64,000 nucleotides of DNA from Oscillospiraceae bacterium (GCA_017481325.1 JAFUPG010000018.1:1-64000); one strand, 5' to 3'; positions 52,571 to 61,515 are shown, counted from the stretch's first letter. Numbers and translations: made by a program. Notes: a model not told the origin generated them from the letters alone.

Positions 52571-52602
52571 CGACCGAAGTCGCCCGTGAGGGTGCTTCGG
52601 TC
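52571..52602 (-). terminator. Terminator of the small XRE regulator gene
   Basis: GACCGAAG and CTTCGGTC arms with a 14-nt loop. On the minus strand the stem is followed by GTTTTT, 16 nt beyond the stop codon. Confidence 0.7.
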
Positions 52603-52617
52603 ATTTTTCAGATTGGC

Positions 52618-52911
52618 TCAAAAGCGGATCTTTCCTCCGATCAGCTTGCCGGTTGCCGCAAGGCGGTCACCATCTCTGCCCTTAGCTTCCAGAGCGCCTC
52701 TGGAGCCCAGAACCATGAGGATAGCGAGATAAGTATCCCAGCCGAGAGGGGCAACACCACGTTCCATCTCAGAGATCTTCTGACGGCTCTTGCCAACGGC
52801 CTCGCCGAGATCAGCCTGAGACATGCGGAGCTTCTTGCGGTACACGGGCAGCTCATTGACCAAAGATTCAATCAGAGCCTTCTGTTCCGGAGTCTGTACA
52901 AATTGGGGCAT
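52618..52911 (-). CDS. Small XRE-family transcriptional regulator
   Basis: 97-residue helix-turn-helix protein. The HTH spans about residues 27-75 (KKLRMSQADLGEAVGKSRQKISEMERG, then WDTYLAILMVL). An N-terminal 20-residue helix (QKALIESLVNEL) and a short basic tail complete it, and no ligand domain is present. It has its own promoter and a perfect inverted repeat in its leader, consistent with autoregulation. Targets unknown. Confidence 0.85.
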   Translation of the reverse strand: MPQFVQTPEQKALIESLVNELPVYRKKLRMSQADLGEAVGKSRQKISEMERGVAPLGWDTYLAILMVLGSRGALEAKGRDGDRLAATGKLIGGKIRF

Positions 52912-52943
52912 CTTTTTATCCTGCTTTCTTACAAATTGGGGAC

Positions 52944-52956
52944 CTGTAAAATACAG
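52944..52956. promoter_or_regulatory. Candidate operator of the small XRE regulator
   Basis: Perfect inverted repeat CTGTA-AAA-TACAG located between the -10 and the start codon of the XRE gene, a usual position for a self-repression operator. Confidence 0.5.
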
Positions 52957-52973
52957 TTATCCTTCTACTGTGA

Positions 52974-53002
52974 ATTATACCATTTCGTAATTGCTTTGTA
53001 AA
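52974..53002 (-). promoter_or_regulatory. Sigma-A promoter of the small XRE regulator
   Basis: Minus strand TTTACA, 17-nt spacer, TATAAT. Confidence 0.7.
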
Positions 53003-53028
53003 TACGTTTTGCGAAAAAAACTTGTTTC

Positions 53029-53847
53029 TTATAGCAAGTGAGAGTTCTTCAGGAAGAAAACCAGGAAGCTGAGGGCAGCCAGTAACGCAACGCCGCCAAT
53101 GACGCAAAGCAGTACAAACAACCAGCGAGGTACGCCGCCATCGTCGTCTTCTTCCTCTTCCGGCTCGTAGTCCTGCGCCGCCAGCACAAAAGCATTGTAG
53201 CTCTCCCGGAGCTCCTCCGGGCTGCGTAGAATGGGCTCCGGGCGGAATACCGGTGGCTGGGGAGGCATGTCTTCCTGCCGGGGAATCTCCAGCGTTTCTG
53301 CCGCAGGTGTAACTTCCGTAACAGGCACAGAAGGCACCGCAATCGGCTGCACCACGGGTTTCTGCAGGCTTCTTCCGCAGAGATCGCAGCGAGCCTGCTC
53401 CGGCTCATGGGGCAGACCGCAGGCGCAGACTTCCCAATCCGTCTCCTCCAGGGGGATTGGCGCATGAGAAGCTCTGGCGCTGAAGATCATTCCATCAGAA
53501 AAGCGTACGCTCTCTACAGTGACCTCCGTCTTTACGCCACGGAGCTTGCCCAGGGCAATCAGGCGATCCTCACCAAATATGCTGTGGGGCTGTGCCTTGC
53601 AGTCAGGCAGGATCAAACCGGCGATCTTCCCGGAGGAATTTCCCCAGGCATCATAACTGTCGATCTGCAGGATGATGCTGTCCACCTCTCTGTCACTGCG
53701 GTTCACCAGGCGCAGCTGCAGAAAACGGTCGCCTGTGCGACGGTCAGTGCAGACCCTGCTGCAGTGGACATAGATGGGGCAGCCCACCTGGATCAGAGAC
53801 TGTCGATAGAGTTTTGAGGGTTCAAAACGATCCGGTCGTTGTGTCAT
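53029..53847 (-). CDS. Zinc-ribbon protein with C-terminal membrane anchor
   Basis: 272-residue protein, unknown family. Residues about 10-125 are beta-rich with conserved-looking SDREVDSIILQIDSYDAWG, an immunoglobulin-like strand pattern. A zinc ribbon follows, CACG...CDLCG, near 145-165. Then comes a Pro/Val/Glu-rich linker, an acidic patch (EPEEEEDDD) and a single C-terminal helix (about 245-267). It is probably tail-anchored with its bulk in the cytoplasm. The ATG at 53847 (GGGAGGATAAAA before it) lies 2 nt after the SLH peptidase-like gene, so it is cotranscribed with it. No function is proposed. Confidence 0.7.
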   Translation of the reverse strand: MTQRPDRFEPSKLYRQSLIQVGCPIYVHCSRVCTDRRTGDRFLQLRLVNRSDREVDSIILQIDSYDAWGNSSGKIAGLILPDCKAQPHSIFGEDRLIALGKLRGVKTEVTVESVRFSDGMIFSARASHAPIPLEETDWEVCACGLPHEPEQARCDLCGRSLQKPVVQPIAVPSVPVTEVTPAAETLEIPRQEDMPPQPPVFRPEPILRSPEELRESYNAFVLAAQDYEPEEEEDDDGGVPRWLFVLLCVIGGVALLAALSFLVFFLKNSHLL

Positions 53848-53849
53848 TT

Positions 53850-56129
53850 TTATCCTCCCACCTGGGAAAATTCCAGCCATTGGTAGATGATTTTGGCGAT
53901 CTGAGCACGGGTCGCTGTGCCTTCCGGGTCCAGACGTTCGTTTCCGACGCCGTTGATGATCCCGGCACCCACCGCCCAGGACAGAGGCTGCTTTGCATAT
54001 TCGGCAATGCGGTCGGCATCCCGGAATTGGCTCAAATCCCCTTGGGCAGTCACGTCCGACTCCACAAGGCAGGCATATCGATAGAGCATGGCGGCAGCCT
54101 GCTGCCGTGTCACCGGGGCATTGGGGGCAAAGGTCACCCCGTCGATGCCGTTGACCACACCGTTTTCATAGGCCCAGGCAATGGCTTCAGAGTACCACAA
54201 ACCCTCTGCAACATCGGTAAAGGGATGCGCACCGCTCTCCGGTGCTCCGCTGATGCGGTAGAGTATGGTGGCCAGCATGGCTCTGGTCAATTGACCGTCC
54301 GGGTCAAAGCTATCAGCGGATACACCCTTCATCAGACCCTTGGCCAGAACGTAATCCACCGCCTCGTGGTACCAGATCCCTTCCGGGATATCCACAAAAT
54401 CCTCAGAGGGGCAATCCCTCACAGAAAGCTCCGTGGTGTAGTAGACGGTCTCGTCCAGCGTGTAGGTGTAAAGGGAATAGAGGGTGGTCTCGGCAGACAG
54501 GGGCATATAGGTATCGGTCAAATAGAAGGGCACTTCTGCCGTATCCGCCAGAGGCTCCATCGCCCAACCCAAAAATTCGTAAGAATAGGCATTGCCCAAA
54601 GGTGCGCCTTCCGGCGCTGTCAGCGTCACCGTGTCTCCGGTATAGGCCGTCAGACTGTCCTTACTGCAGCCTTCGGGGACGCTGAAGTGAATGACGGCTT
54701 CTTCCTTCTCCCGGAATTCTATGGTCAAACAGCAGTCTTCCGTAGGCTCGGAAACAGTGAATACATTGCCCTCTCGCAGCACCTTGGCAGAATTTTCCGG
54801 TGTAAGCATCCAGCCGCAGGCATAGTAATTTTCCTTAGGACTTGCAATCACCACATTATCCTGCTGGGTTACGGTGCCCAGGTTCTCATCATTACTTTCG
54901 GAAGTCAGATAATAAATCACAGGCAGGGGCGAGGAATACAGGTTCCAGGTGGAGTTTACCGTCTGGAGATTATCCACATTGCCGTGGCCGGGGTAAAGAT
55001 CCTCGGCAGAAACCACGATGGGGAAGGCTGCACGGTTCTTCTGTGCCTGGGCGAGGTTTCCGCAGTAGTAGCGATCTCTTGCCCAACCGTTGGCGGCATA
55101 GATCTGGGGGCTGCAATCCCAGCAGCCGTATTTCTCCTTCATGGTAGCGATGGCATCCTTGACCGCCACGCCTTTCCGCATCTCATCCCAGAAGCAGCCC
55201 TCCCAGCAGTAATCCCCGCCAAAGGTTACGGACTGGCTGTAGCCGTAAGCCACAGCCACCCCCTGCTCCTGCAGCGGCGCATAGAGGCCATCTGTTGCCA
55301 TACTCAGGCAGATTGCCATCCAGAGCAGATTCCCGGGAGCGGGGCGATCCATATGGTTGGCAATGCAGGTACCGTCCACCGCATAGTAACGCATGCCCTG
55401 GAAAGAGCCGTAGTAGTAGGCATGGCGGGTGCCGTTGTCAATGGCATAGTCTTCATCGGTGAGACCGGTGCCGGTTTGCAGCAGCAGATAGGAGGTGGTA
55501 GCGCCGGAGGTATAGTCCTCGTTGGCTCCGGCATAGTCGGTGTCGCCGTGGCTGTCGAAGATCACTACAGCGCCCTTGCCCATGGCATCGGCTATGGCAT
55601 CAATGGTCGCAGCGGTCTTGGTGAAGAGATGGTATGTACCGCCGGTGGCCTCTGCAATGGCCTGGCCCTCGGTCTGGTACTGGGTAGTAAAGCTGGAGTC
55701 GATACCGTAATAGGGCTGGAACACATAGACATCCTTCGCCCCTGTTGCACCGGGAATGCCATAGGAAATCGTCTCATATTCCGGAGTCTCCTCGCCGGTG
55801 TAAGGCACAACGGAGCGTGCCAGCTCCTCCATACGGGAGGACCATGCGCAAGCCACACCTACGGTAGTTTCAAAGGTAAAATGCTCTGTTCCCTGCCATT
55901 GTAGAGAGCCCTCCACATACAGGGGGTCTGCCTCAATAGCGGCGACCATGGCATCCAGGGGAGTCTGACGGGTCGCCTTCTGGGTGACAGTCTCCAACTT
56001 GTCCCACAGAAGATCCACGGCGGCATATTCCGCCTCGGTAATCGGGCGAGGCACGGATGCCTCCCGGGCAAAGGCTGCAGGAATGGGCAGCAGCACCAGA
56101 ACTAACAGCAGAGCAATCCATCGTCTCAT
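53850..56129 (-). CDS. SLH-anchored putative caspase-fold cysteine peptidase
   Basis: 759-residue exported protein. Signal peptide 1-21 (LLLVLVLLPIPAAFA). The N-terminal 350 residues contain VVIFDSHGDTD (His194) and LLWMAICLSM (Cys274), each at the end of a hydrophobic strand, the arrangement of the His/Cys dyad in clan CD peptidases (clostripain, gingipain). The 80-residue spacing is longer than in those enzymes. A middle beta-rich part (about 450-570) includes a VTLTAPEG-type domain. Three SLH repeats fill about 575-755 (FVDIPEGIWYHEAVDYVLAKGLMKG). Peptidase activity is inference; the anchor is clear. It lies 25 nt downstream of a membrane protein gene in the pncB operon. Confidence 0.72.
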   Translation of the reverse strand: MRRWIALLLVLVLLPIPAAFAREASVPRPITEAEYAAVDLLWDKLETVTQKATRQTPLDAMVAAIEADPLYVEGSLQWQGTEHFTFETTVGVACAWSSRMEELARSVVPYTGEETPEYETISYGIPGATGAKDVYVFQPYYGIDSSFTTQYQTEGQAIAEATGGTYHLFTKTAATIDAIADAMGKGAVVIFDSHGDTDYAGANEDYTSGATTSYLLLQTGTGLTDEDYAIDNGTRHAYYYGSFQGMRYYAVDGTCIANHMDRPAPGNLLWMAICLSMATDGLYAPLQEQGVAVAYGYSQSVTFGGDYCWEGCFWDEMRKGVAVKDAIATMKEKYGCWDCSPQIYAANGWARDRYYCGNLAQAQKNRAAFPIVVSAEDLYPGHGNVDNLQTVNSTWNLYSSPLPVIYYLTSESNDENLGTVTQQDNVVIASPKENYYACGWMLTPENSAKVLREGNVFTVSEPTEDCCLTIEFREKEEAVIHFSVPEGCSKDSLTAYTGDTVTLTAPEGAPLGNAYSYEFLGWAMEPLADTAEVPFYLTDTYMPLSAETTLYSLYTYTLDETVYYTTELSVRDCPSEDFVDIPEGIWYHEAVDYVLAKGLMKGVSADSFDPDGQLTRAMLATILYRISGAPESGAHPFTDVAEGLWYSEAIAWAYENGVVNGIDGVTFAPNAPVTRQQAAAMLYRYACLVESDVTAQGDLSQFRDADRIAEYAKQPLSWAVGAGIINGVGNERLDPEGTATRAQIAKIIYQWLEFSQVGG

Positions 56130-56154
56130 GACTTATGGCTCCTTTCTTTCAATA

Positions 56155-56691
56155 TCACAGCTTCAGCTTGGGGCGCAGACGCACATGGTAGAAGATCTCC
56201 AGCCGATCCAGCAAAAGATCGTAGAGCCAAAAGCTGACATTGGCCATGAGCAGCAAGGCAGCAAGCATCACAGCCTTCATATCCGCAAAATCCTCAGTGA
56301 CCGTCTGCATAGAGAACACAAAGAGCATCAGGCAGTAAACCGCCACAACGCCTGCGTTGAGGTACAGGAATTTTACGATCCAACGCAGCGCCTTAGAAGG
56401 CAGACGGCCAAAGAGCTTGTGCAAAATCGGATAGCAGCCGAAGACCACAAAGAGGAAGGCGGCCTCCTTATCCGGGGCTGTGAACAGCGCCAGCACTGCC
56501 ACGGCCAGATACCACACGAAGCCCCATTTGTAGCCGGTTTCACTATAGACCGGCAGCAGCACCAGGCTGGCAAGCACGGGACAGGCAATGGTGGCAAAGG
56601 GCAGCACGCCACCCAGGAACATCAATGCCAAAGCCAGACCGGCCAGCACGCCGCACAGCGCCAGGGTTTTGGTTTTCCGATTTTGTCTCAT
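56155..56691 (-). CDS. Five- to six-helix membrane protein coupled to pncB
   Basis: 178-residue integral membrane protein with hydrophobic segments near residues 10-30, 33-50, 55-73, 76-92, 107-127 and 138-158. ALCGVLAGLALALMFLGG at the start and the compact six-helix layout are reminiscent of ECF-transporter S components, although no vitamin-specific motif is recognised. The start overlaps the pncB stop (ATGA), so translation is coupled. A role in niacin uptake would fit that coupling but is unproven. Confidence 0.6.
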   Translation of the reverse strand: MRQNRKTKTLALCGVLAGLALALMFLGGVLPFATIACPVLASLVLLPVYSETGYKWGFVWYLAVAVLALFTAPDKEAAFLFVVFGCYPILHKLFGRLPSKALRWIVKFLYLNAGVVAVYCLMLFVFSMQTVTEDFADMKAVMLAALLLMANVSFWLYDLLLDRLEIFYHVRLRPKLKL

Positions 56692-58151
56692 GCCTTGTTT
56701 CCGCCTGCGTTGTCCTTCAGCAGGGAGTACTTAATATCCCAGAGCTTCTGGGACAGATCCACGTAGTAGGCATGGGGATTGTCAAAACGCTTGACCTCGT
56801 CCCACAGGCTCTCCACCTGCTCCTTGCAGTAGGCACGGATCTCCTTCAGTTCCGGCAGCTTATAGACCAGCTCACCGTTTTGGAAAATGGGCACCTGCAG
56901 CTCACGGGCGGTGAAGTTATAGACGGTCTTCTGCTTCCAGGTAGCCTCGGGGTCAAAGATCAGCAGATCCTTGCTGTCGTCCACGGTCTCGTCGTAGACG
57001 CAGAGGTAGTCTGCAATGGCCTTGCCGGTGTCGTTGCCGTAGAAGCGGTAGAGCTTCTTGAAGTGGGGGTTGGTGATCTTACCAACGTTCTCGGAGATCT
57101 TGATCTTGGGGGTGACCGTGCCGTCCTTCTCTTCCACAGCCACCAGCTTGTACACGCCGCCGAAAACAGGCTCACTGCGGGCAGTGATCAGGCGCTCGCC
57201 CACGCCGAACATATCGATCTGCGCACCCTGACGGAGCAGATCCTGAATGATATACTCGTCCAGAGAGTTAGAAACAGAGATCTCGCAGCCTGTCCAACCT
57301 GCCTCATCCAGCATCTGACGAGCCTTCTTGGTCAGGTAGGTCATATCGCCGGAGTCCAGACGGATACCGCACTTGGTGATGCCCAGGGGTTTTAAGACCT
57401 CATTAAAGGCACGGATGGCATTGGGCACACCGCTCTTGAGGGTGTTGTAGGTATCTACCAGGAGGGTGGCGTTGTTGGGGTAGAGCTTGCAGTAGGTGGT
57501 GAAAGCCTCCAGCTCTGTGGGGAACATCTGCACCCAGGAGTGGGCCATGGTGCCGCCGGCAGGGACGCCGTAGAGCTGGTCGGAGATGGTACAGGCCGTG
57601 CCGTCGCAACCACCGATAAAGGCCGCTCTGGCACCCAGAATGGCACCCTGGGCGCCCTGGGCACGACGGGAGCCGAATTCCAGAACTCTTCTGCCCTGAG
57701 CCGCACGCACCACACGGTTGGCCTTGGTGGCAATGAGGCTCTGGTGGTTCAGGATCAGCAGGATATAGGTCTCGATGAGCTGTGCCTCAATAGCAGGGGC
57801 ACGGACGGTGAGCATGGGCTCCTTGGGGAATACGGGTGTTCCCTCGGGTACGGCGAAAATGTCACCGGTGAAGCGGAAATTCCGCAGGTAATCCAGGAAA
57901 TCCTCCCGGAACAGGTTGCGCTTTCTCAGGTAGGCGATGTCCTCTTCGGAGAAGTGCAGATCCTTAATATACTCCACCACCTGCTCCAGGCCGGCAGCAA
58001 TGGCAAAGCCGCCGCCGTCGGGAACATTGCGGTAGAACACATCAAAGTAGCAGATCTGATCCTTCATGCCGTTGCGGAAGTAGCCGTTGCTCATGGTCAA
58101 CTCGTAAAAGTCGCAGAGCATGGTCATATTCAGCTTATCATTGATATCCAT
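56688..58151 (-). CDS. pncB: Nicotinate phosphoribosyltransferase
   Basis: 487-residue cytosolic enzyme converting nicotinate and PRPP to NaMN in the Preiss-Handler NAD salvage route. N-terminal MTMLCDFYELTMSNGYF and FDVFYRNVPDGGGFAIAAGLE are diagnostic of the Firmicutes-type long NAPRTase. FGSRRAQGAQGAILGARAAFIGGCDGTA, GTMAHSWVQ and RLDSGDMTYL bind substrate and PRPP. Full length. It leads an operon with a membrane protein, an SLH-anchored protein and a zinc-ribbon protein. Confidence 0.95.
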   Translation of the reverse strand: MDINDKLNMTMLCDFYELTMSNGYFRNGMKDQICYFDVFYRNVPDGGGFAIAAGLEQVVEYIKDLHFSEEDIAYLRKRNLFREDFLDYLRNFRFTGDIFAVPEGTPVFPKEPMLTVRAPAIEAQLIETYILLILNHQSLIATKANRVVRAAQGRRVLEFGSRRAQGAQGAILGARAAFIGGCDGTACTISDQLYGVPAGGTMAHSWVQMFPTELEAFTTYCKLYPNNATLLVDTYNTLKSGVPNAIRAFNEVLKPLGITKCGIRLDSGDMTYLTKKARQMLDEAGWTGCEISVSNSLDEYIIQDLLRQGAQIDMFGVGERLITARSEPVFGGVYKLVAVEEKDGTVTPKIKISENVGKITNPHFKKLYRFYGNDTGKAIADYLCVYDETVDDSKDLLIFDPEATWKQKTVYNFTARELQVPIFQNGELVYKLPELKEIRAYCKEQVESLWDEVKRFDNPHAYYVDLSQKLWDIKYSLLKDNAGGNKA

Positions 58152-58182
58152 AATGACACCTCTTATGTGTTAATTTGCTTAG

Positions 58183-58211
58183 ATTATATCCCTACTTTGC
58201 TCAAATGGCAA
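58183..58211 (-). promoter_or_regulatory. Sigma-A promoter of the pncB operon
   Basis: Minus strand TTGCCA, 17-nt spacer, TATAAT, 31 nt before the start. It fills the 67-nt gap after the GH20 gene, so pncB is an independent unit. Confidence 0.7.
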
Positions 58212-58218
58212 CAGTTTT

Positions 58219-60474
58219 TTACGTTGTTCCCACGAAAATTCGTATAGTAGCGCCCCACTCGGCCATGCCGTAGAGAAGCCCACCGCTTTCCGTGGAAACA
58301 TAGGTGGCATTTCCACGCACGGCGGTCACGCTGTAGCCTGCATAGGAGGGCAGTTCCGTCAGGAAGAAGCTGCCGAAGCCCTCCTCCAGGAAGATCAGAT
58401 CCACAAATTCGCCGCTGTCCTGATCCACCACCTGGATGTTCACCCTTGCGATACGATAGCTTAGCGCCTGTCGGGCAGTGCTCAAGGTTTCCGTGATCAT
58501 ATCTACGGCAAGCTGAACCGCAATGGGATCATTGAACACCGCCTGCGCCTCTGCTCTTGCGATCTCATAGGCATGGAAGGAGTCCTCCGTGTAGAGGCCG
58601 AGGGAATTGTCGATTTCCTCGGCCAGCAGACTCTCCAGCCGGGAGCGGTCGGTGTACTGCACCATCAGCGCCTGAGGCTGGGCTGCAAGGGACTGGGTGC
58701 AATGGCTGTAGCCGGGATAGTAGCGGATGGCTTCGGTTTTTTCACGGAATTCCCCATAGCTCATGCTCTCATCCAGATCCCAGCGGAGCATCTTGGCGCT
58801 GTTGGCCCAGAGACGGTCGATGAGGTTATACTCCCCGGTTCCGCTCTCGCCGTACCAGACCTCTTCCTCTGTCCGATAGCCGCCGAAATCGCCCCAGATC
58901 AGGAAATAGCCGCCCATAAGCTGCTCTCCTGTCACGGAAGTGCCGCTCACATCGTAGTTATACATCCGGCTGGGGTCCCACTGCTCGTAGAGCAGCTCTG
59001 CCGTGGAGTGGTGGAAGGACCACCAGTAGTTCTGCTCACTTCGGGCATCGCCCTGGGAATTGACACGCAGAACATAATAGCAGTAGTTCTGGATGCAGTT
59101 GTAAAGTCCTCTGCCGTCTTGCAGGTACTGCTCCACCAGATCGTTGTCGGTCAAACTCCAGACCAGAAGCTCGATATCCGGATCCAACGTAATATGGATC
59201 TGCTCATTGTAGAGCACATCGTTAAAGGCACGGATGGAGGTGTAGCCCTCGGCTTTCAGGAGAGCGCTGACCTCATTGACATAGTCGATGAGGGTATCAT
59301 AGGCGCTGCTGCCCCCGGGAATATGGCTCTCGGCATAGGCTGCCCAGCCGTCGCTCTCGGAAAGGGACAGCTCGTCGCAGCCCAGGTTAAAGGCGGTACA
59401 GCCTAAATCGTTGAAAAAGTCCGCATATGCCTGTACCACAGCCAGGCTGAAGGCTCTGGCTACGGGGTTGGTCACATCTACGGTCTGACGAGTGCTGAGA
59501 ACCCTGATGTGGAAGAAATCCGCATTGGGGTAGGCGATGCGATCATAGCCACGGGTCTCGCCGTTGGCGGTCATGCCCTCGGCGCTGTAGGTCACACCGT
59601 CGTAGGTAAAGCTGTAGTTGGGGTTCTCCGCCACGAAATTTTCGTAGCGACGGGTCATGACATCACAGTGGGGCGGCACATCGTAATCCACGATCAATTG
59701 AACATGGTATTTCTCGGCGGTGGCGGCAATGCGGCGCATATCCTCGGCGGTATAGTAGCTTTCGGCATTGGGGTCGGGATAGTCGCTGTTCCAGTTTTGG
59801 TCATAGCCTATGAGCCAGGAGAAGTCGTTGCCGTTCTTATCTGAGCCCTCACTCCAGATATCTGTGCGAATACCCTGATCCTCTGCCAGATGGAGCTGCA
59901 AGGCGTTATAGCCCTGCCAGGAGATCTGAGCGATCAGGTTCTCGATCCAGGACACTGACCAGAATTTTCTGGCACAGTCCAGCATCAGAGTACGCTCCTT
60001 TGTGTCCGGGGTATCGGAAAAAGAACAGGCAGGGATCTCTGTTGCACCTTCACTTAAAAAGTACTTCAGCAACATTCTGGCGCCGTAGAGCAGGCCGGTC
60101 ATGTCGGAGGCGGTAATGCGCACTCCACAGCTGTCCGCCTGCACCGTGTAGCTCTCCGGCTGCAGACCCTGCTTCAAAATCAGCATAAGATCCGACGCTT
60201 TTGCTCCGTTTTCCGGACCCCAGAGGATATTCATGGGGGTCTCATTGGGCAAGCCACAGGCGGCATATTCTCCGGCGATCAAAAGCAAGGTCTCCGGATC
60301 CTCCGGCGCTTCAGAGGAGACAAAGTAAAAACGGCTGTCCTCGCTGAGGAGGAAACTTCCCTCCCCTTGGTTCTGTGCGTAAGCCTCCGGCAGTTCCTCC
60401 ACCGCAAAGACCTGCAGAGGCAGCAGGGCAAGCAAAAGCAATGCGCAGAGACAGCGCTTCCAAATCTGCTTCAT
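58219..60474 (-). CDS. Exported GH20 beta-N-acetylhexosaminidase
   Basis: 751-residue secreted glycosidase removing terminal GlcNAc/GalNAc from glycans (host mucin, chitin or wall fragments). Signal peptide 1-24 (CALLLLALLPLQVFA). GH20b-like N-terminal domain to about 155, then the barrel starting KERTLMLDCARKFWS with LQLHLAEDQGIR. The catalytic pair Asp367-Glu368 is in NLGCDELSL. The C-terminal 150 residues are helical plus a beta-rich end, with no SLH or LPXTG anchor visible, so it may be released. Single gene with its own promoter. Confidence 0.9.
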   Translation of the reverse strand: MKQIWKRCLCALLLLALLPLQVFAVEELPEAYAQNQGEGSFLLSEDSRFYFVSSEAPEDPETLLLIAGEYAACGLPNETPMNILWGPENGAKASDLMLILKQGLQPESYTVQADSCGVRITASDMTGLLYGARMLLKYFLSEGATEIPACSFSDTPDTKERTLMLDCARKFWSVSWIENLIAQISWQGYNALQLHLAEDQGIRTDIWSEGSDKNGNDFSWLIGYDQNWNSDYPDPNAESYYTAEDMRRIAATAEKYHVQLIVDYDVPPHCDVMTRRYENFVAENPNYSFTYDGVTYSAEGMTANGETRGYDRIAYPNADFFHIRVLSTRQTVDVTNPVARAFSLAVVQAYADFFNDLGCTAFNLGCDELSLSESDGWAAYAESHIPGGSSAYDTLIDYVNEVSALLKAEGYTSIRAFNDVLYNEQIHITLDPDIELLVWSLTDNDLVEQYLQDGRGLYNCIQNYCYYVLRVNSQGDARSEQNYWWSFHHSTAELLYEQWDPSRMYNYDVSGTSVTGEQLMGGYFLIWGDFGGYRTEEEVWYGESGTGEYNLIDRLWANSAKMLRWDLDESMSYGEFREKTEAIRYYPGYSHCTQSLAAQPQALMVQYTDRSRLESLLAEEIDNSLGLYTEDSFHAYEIARAEAQAVFNDPIAVQLAVDMITETLSTARQALSYRIARVNIQVVDQDSGEFVDLIFLEEGFGSFFLTELPSYAGYSVTAVRGNATYVSTESGGLLYGMAEWGATIRIFVGTT

Positions 60475-60506
60475 AGAAACACTCCTTTTCTCGTTTCTTT
60501 CCTTGT

Positions 60507-60535
60507 ATTGTAATCCTTTCGGGCAAAAAGGTCAA
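60507..60535 (-). promoter_or_regulatory. Sigma-A promoter of the GH20 gene
   Basis: Minus strand TTGACC, 17-nt spacer, TACAAT, 33 nt before the start. Confidence 0.65.
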
Positions 60536-60551
60536 GTTTCGGATTTAGCAA

Positions 60552-60580
60552 TTGACCTTCGCAGCGGTTTTTGCTATGAT
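60552..60580 (+). promoter_or_regulatory. Sigma-A promoter of the thioesterase-rimM-trmD operon
   Basis: TTGACC, 17-nt spacer, TATGAT, 34 nt before the thioesterase start. Confidence 0.65.
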
Positions 60581-60614
60581 ATAAGATAGAGTATAGGAAA
60601 AGGAGCGCTTTTTT

Positions 60615-61001
60615 ATGGAATTAACAGTCGGCATTCAGGGCCACGCTGAGGCTCTGGTAGAAAAAGAGGATACCGCCCAGGTAGTAGGCTCCGGCGATCT
60701 GCTGGTCTATGCCACGCCCTGTATGGTGGCGCTGATGGAAGGCGCAGCCTGTGAGTCCATCGCCCCCTGTCTGGCCGAGGGCGAGAGCTCCGTGGGCACC
60801 ATGATGAATGTGAATCACACCTCCGCCACTCCTGTGGGCATGGAGGTTCGTGCGGAGTCTACCGTTACCGCCGTAGCAGGCAGAAAGGTCACCTTCGAGA
60901 TCGTCGCCTATGACGAGTCCGGTGAGATCGGCCGAGCTGTCCACGAGCGCTTTATCATCAAAACCGAGCGTTTCCTGGAAAAGACCTACGACAAACTGTA
61001 A
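60615..61001 (+). CDS. FlK-like hotdog-fold thioesterase
   Basis: 128-residue hotdog-fold protein of the fluoroacetyl-CoA thioesterase-like group. Residues matching the FlK catalytic set are visible: Thr in YATPCMVALMEGAA (about 34), Glu about 8 residues later, and His in MNVNHTSATPVG (about 70). It probably hydrolyses a small acyl-CoA, acting as a house-cleaning enzyme; substrate unknown. RBS AAAGGAG. It is 13 nt ahead of rimM. Confidence 0.85.
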   Translation: MELTVGIQGHAEALVEKEDTAQVVGSGDLLVYATPCMVALMEGAACESIAPCLAEGESSVGTMMNVNHTSATPVGMEVRAESTVTAVAGRKVTFEIVAYDESGEIGRAVHERFIIKTERFLEKTYDKL

Positions 61002-61014
61002 AAGGAGAGACACC

Positions 61015-61515
61015 ATGGCAGTAAATTTATTGGAAACCGGCGAGATCGTCTCCACCCACGGCATTCAGGGCGAGGTAAAGATCCTTCCCTGGGCAGACGG
61101 CCCGGAATTTTTGCTGGATTTTGACACCTTCTATCTCAAGGGCAAGCCCTACGAGGTGCTGTCCTCCCGGGTGCACAAGACCTGCGTTCTGGCTAAGCTC
61201 AAGGGCATCGATACGCCGGAGCAGGCTACCCTTTTGCGTGGGCAGGTGGTGTCCATTGACCGCTCTGACGTCAAGCTCCCCGAGGGTACGGTGTTTATTG
61301 CCGACCTTATCGGCTGCAAGGCTGTTACCGAAGATGGCGTGGAGATCGGCAAGATCACAGAGGTGCTGACCATGCCCTCCAGCGACGTGTATGTCATCCA
61401 GGGCGAGCACAAGTATATGATCCCCAGCGTAAAGGAATTTGTGAAAGAAATCAATGTGGCAGAGGGCTATGTCCGCATCCACCTGATCGAGGGAATGGCA
61501 ACCGATGAGAATTGA
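61015..61515 (+). CDS. rimM: Ribosome maturation factor RimM
   Basis: 166-residue 30S assembly factor binding S19. The N-terminal RimM domain begins ETGEIVSTHGIQGEVKILPWAD, and the PRC-barrel half contains DLIGCKAVTEDGVEIGKITEVL and KYMIPSVKEFVKEI. The ATG at 61015 follows AAAGGAGAGACACC; the longer open frame runs back into the thioesterase gene. It overlaps trmD by 11 nt, the usual rimM-trmD pairing. Confidence 0.95.
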   Translation: MAVNLLETGEIVSTHGIQGEVKILPWADGPEFLLDFDTFYLKGKPYEVLSSRVHKTCVLAKLKGIDTPEQATLLRGQVVSIDRSDVKLPEGTVFIADLIGCKAVTEDGVEIGKITEVLTMPSSDVYVIQGEHKYMIPSVKEFVKEINVAEGYVRIHLIEGMATDEN

